The notes under the pieces: model-generated
The model's database searches: none
Seen by the model: the letters and a program-made list of their open reading frames with translations, nothing else
What the model was told of the DNA's origin: nothing
Shown: positions 6,623-8,215 of the stretch, piece by piece
Position numbering within the stretch: the stretch's first letter is position 1
How the letters are laid out: every line of letters begins with the position of its first letter
Assembly (NCBI GenBank): GCA_007120055.1
Contig: SKOL01000521.1
Coordinates: forward strand, 1-8,215
Reading direction: 5' to 3'
From: Anaerobacillus sp.
GTDB lineage: Bacteria > Bacillota > Bacilli > Bacillales_H > Anaerobacillaceae
Length of the DNA: 8,215 nucleotides
Translations under genes and position numbers: made by a program

Positions 6623-6942
6623 TCCTTGGATTTATCACGTAGCTTTAGGTTTTCCCGTACAGATATTTCTCGTAACCCCTTTACACCTAGAGCTAGAATA
6701 TCACTAGGGTGTGGATAATGTTCATAAGATAAAGGGGAGTTTTACCGAACATTTGAGAAAATGGTTGCACGTGCTTACGCTTGCCGTTATTCCAAACACT
6801 CTTTCCCTGAAATTGACGAAATACATGGTCTATATGCATCCTAATTAAGTTTTGAGTAGAAGTTTGCTCATCAACTAACTCACGACGAGCACGCGTTAAT
6901 TTTTGTAATGAGCGTATATTTCGCTGCATCAATCGCCACCAT
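6619..6942 (-). pseudogene. IS110-family transposase remnant, frameshifted
   Basis: Reading from 6932 in one frame gives IRSLQKLTRARRELVDEQTS, then a segment including FRQFQGKSVWNNG and ending FGKTPLYLM. This is the central part of an IS110-type transposase. Near 6721 the homology jumps by one base into another frame, which continues HYPHPSDILALGVKGLREIS and then VRENLKLRDKSKE before a stop at 6621-6619. Restoring one A in the AA before CAT would rejoin the frames, so a single-base deletion is likely. Upstream, in a third frame, an ATG at 6942 opens MVAIDAAKYTL, which resembles the IS110 N-terminus with its catalytic aspartate. If so, most of the N-terminal half has been deleted. The zinc-free RuvC-like and C-terminal Tnp parts are not intact, so no active transposase can be made. 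Confidence 0.75.
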
Positions 6943-6997
6943 TAATAGATTTTCTGCTCCTATACTCGTGGAGGTGTATCGATCTTGCAAAATAAAA

Positions 6998-7030
6998 TAA
7001 CGCGATTTCCCTTTTAAGAAAATCGCGTTA
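6998..7030 (-). terminator. intrinsic terminator after the FMN-repeat gene
   Basis: TAACGCGATTT (6998-7008) pairs perfectly with AAATCGCGTTA (7020-7030) around an 11-base loop. On the minus strand the stem is followed by TTTTATTTTG. It lies about 45 bases after the stop codon of the repeat protein and separates it from the downstream IS remnant and kinase operon. Confidence 0.88.
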
Positions 7031-7074
7031 CTAAATCTAATAAATTAAATTCGTACTAAGACCTTAGCTTACTA

Positions 7075-8206
7075 TTAATAAATCCCTCTGTTTAAACCGT
7101 CAATGATCGCTGAGAAGATTTTGTTAGCTCTAATCGTTGCGCTACTAAATCCATCGATATCATCGATAATCTCGCCCGGTGAATGTAGATCATAGACTGC
7201 GTCTAATGGCTTACCTACTAAGTATTCAGCCGCTTCTTCATAAAGCTGCTTTAACGCATACATTGGCTCGCCTTCTTCCATGCCACGATAGTCATTTCCA
7301 CCATGTGCTAACTGTCTGAACGTGATGCTTGTAAATACGTTATCTTCAATCTCAAACTGAACACCGACTTGCTCAAGGTCACGGTCATGATATGTTCCTC
7401 TGTATCTTCCATCATCAAATGGTCCGATTTCTGTACTGAATTCACCCGCTGGTACGTATAATCCTCGATTCAAGCCATCCATAACTGCTGAAAAAATCTT
7501 GTTTGCTCTAATCGTTGCACTACTAAATCCGTCAATATCTTCAATGATTTCACCTGGTGAATGTAAATCAAATACTGCTTCTAATGGTTTCCCTACTAAA
7601 TATTCAGCCGCTTCTTCATAAAGCTGCTTTAACGCATACATTGGCTCGCCTTCTTCCATTGCACGATAGTCATTCCCACCGTGAGCCAATTGTCTAAAGC
7701 CTACTTCTGTAAATACATTGTCCTCAATTTCAAACTGAATTCCTACTTGCTCAAGACTACGGTCTGAATAAATCCCTCTGTATCTTCCATCATCATAAGA
7801 TCCAATTTCTGTACTAAATTCACCCGCTGGTACGTATAACCCTCTATTCAAACCATCATTAATGGCTGAAACGATTTTGTTTGCTCTAATCGTTGCACTA
7901 CTAAATCCATCAATGTCTTCGATAATGTCTCCTGGTGAATATAAATCATTAACGGCTTCTAACGGCTTGCCTAACAAGTACTCTGCAGCTTCTACATACA
8001 GCTGCTTTAACCCGTACATTGGGTCGCCTTCTTCCATTGAACGATAATCATTACCTCCGTGCGCTAACTGTCTGAAACCTATATCAGTAAATACATTGTC
8101 CTCAATCTCAAACTGAATACCTACTTGCTCAAGGTCACGATCAAAGTAAACCCCTCTGTATCTCCCATCATCATATCCAGTTGCATCAGTTGGTTCTTCA
8201 CCTGCT
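7075..8206 (-). repeat. three in-frame 378-bp tandem repeats within the gene
   Basis: The units recur at exactly 378 bases: TGTATCTTCC-like segments at 7401, 7779 and 8157, and ACGATA at 7285, 7663 and 8041. Approximate units are 7075-7450, 7451-7828 and 7829-8206. Units nearest the stop codon share a 59-base identical stretch (7223-7281 and 7601-7659), suggesting recent duplication or gene conversion. Confidence 0.92.
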
Positions 8207-8215
8207 GGTTCTTCA
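7075..8215 (-). CDS. three-repeat FMN-binding-domain-like protein, 3' part
   Basis: The gene enters from the right edge, so its start and any signal peptide are unseen; about 380 residues are visible. They open with an E/P-rich linker (EEPAGEEPTDATG) followed by three repeats of exactly 126 residues (378 bases). Each repeat runs from DDGRYRG through QFEIEDNVFT, FRQLAHGGNDYR, a helical ALKQLYEEAAEYLVGKPL segment, SPGEIIEDIDGFSSATIRA and NKI to DGLNRGLY, then a PAGEFSTEIG linker. The last repeat stops at NRGIY, just where the linker would begin. The pattern of DG-Y-G, a beta-rich middle and a C-terminal D-G-x-S-x-A-T motif resembles FMN_bind domains, in which ApbE attaches FMN to the threonine of a (S/T)GAT motif. 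Here every repeat has SSAT, so attachment is uncertain. The high acidic content suits an exported protein. Repeats two and three are about 90 percent alike. Role unknown; extracellular flavin-based electron transfer is one possibility. Confidence 0.7.
   Translation of the reverse strand, partial: EEPAGEEPTDATGYDDGRYRGVYFDRDLEQVGIQFEIEDNVFTDIGFRQLAHGGNDYRSMEEGDPMYGLKQLYVEAAEYLLGKPLEAVNDLYSPGDIIEDIDGFSSATIRANKIVSAINDGLNRGLYVPAGEFSTEIGSYDDGRYRGIYSDRSLEQVGIQFEIEDNVFTEVGFRQLAHGGNDYRAMEEGEPMYALKQLYEEAAEYLVGKPLEAVFDLHSPGEIIEDIDGFSSATIRANKIFSAVMDGLNRGLYVPAGEFSTEIGPFDDGRYRGTYHDRDLEQVGVQFEIEDNVFTSITFRQLAHGGNDYRGMEEGEPMYALKQLYEEAAEYLVGKPLDAVYDLHSPGEIIDDIDGFSSATIRANKIFSAIIDGLNRGIY

Noticed and set aside
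7075..8037. A complete 320-residue repeat protein starting at the ATG at 8037.
   Set aside because: The frame stays open to the window edge, and the residues upstream of this methionine complete the first repeat unit, so it is an internal codon.
7862..8047. A plus-strand open frame within the FMN-repeat region.
   Set aside because: It is the complement of a strongly repeated coding region and has no start signal of its own.

Overview
The window looks like chromosomal DNA of a low-GC Bacillota bacterium of the Bacillaceae type, possibly an alkaliphilic or salt-tolerant one. The grounds are AT-rich sequence, strong GGAGG-type ribosome binding sites, CcpA-type cre boxes, acidic exported proteins, and genes of the YesL/YesM/YesN and CUT1 sugar-transport families. 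The species assignment is inference. Every gene I can support lies on the minus strand, so transcription runs from high to low coordinates.

Region by region, in transcription order. (1) 7075-8215 is the 3' part of a gene for a protein made of three near-identical 126-residue repeats that resemble the FMN-binding (FMN_bind) domain. A clear terminator follows it at 6998-7030. (2) 6619-6942 is a decayed, frameshifted IS110-family transposase remnant. (3) 4766-6562 and 3190-4785 form a two-gene operon with a 20-bp overlap: a YesM-type sensor histidine kinase and a YesN-type response regulator with an AraC DNA-binding domain. Its likely promoter sits at the edge of the IS remnant. (4) 1744-3066 encodes a family 1 extracellular sugar-binding protein that unusually lacks a lipobox cysteine. 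(5) 1186-1743 has no gene. It holds three large inverted-repeat structures and a cre-containing regulatory module. (6) 565-1185 encodes a DUF624/YesL-type membrane protein, with a terminator that begins in its stop codon. (7) 111-564 has no gene. It holds a 33-bp tandem repeat, a second copy of the regulatory module and a structured leader. (8) 1-110 is the 5' end of what is probably an LplB-type ABC permease gene.

Taken together, positions 1-6562 look like one carbohydrate-uptake locus. The kinase would sense an external sugar or a binding-protein complex, and the AraC-type regulator would activate transporter genes. Catabolite repression would act through the two cre boxes. The substrate cannot be read from this window. 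The two transcription units that start at 110 and 1185 share a roughly 58-bp upstream module (cre box, an AT-rich block and a further ATATTAAA block at fixed spacing), which is the best evidence in the window for co-regulation. The FMN-repeat protein is separated from this locus by a terminator and the IS scar and is probably unrelated to it.
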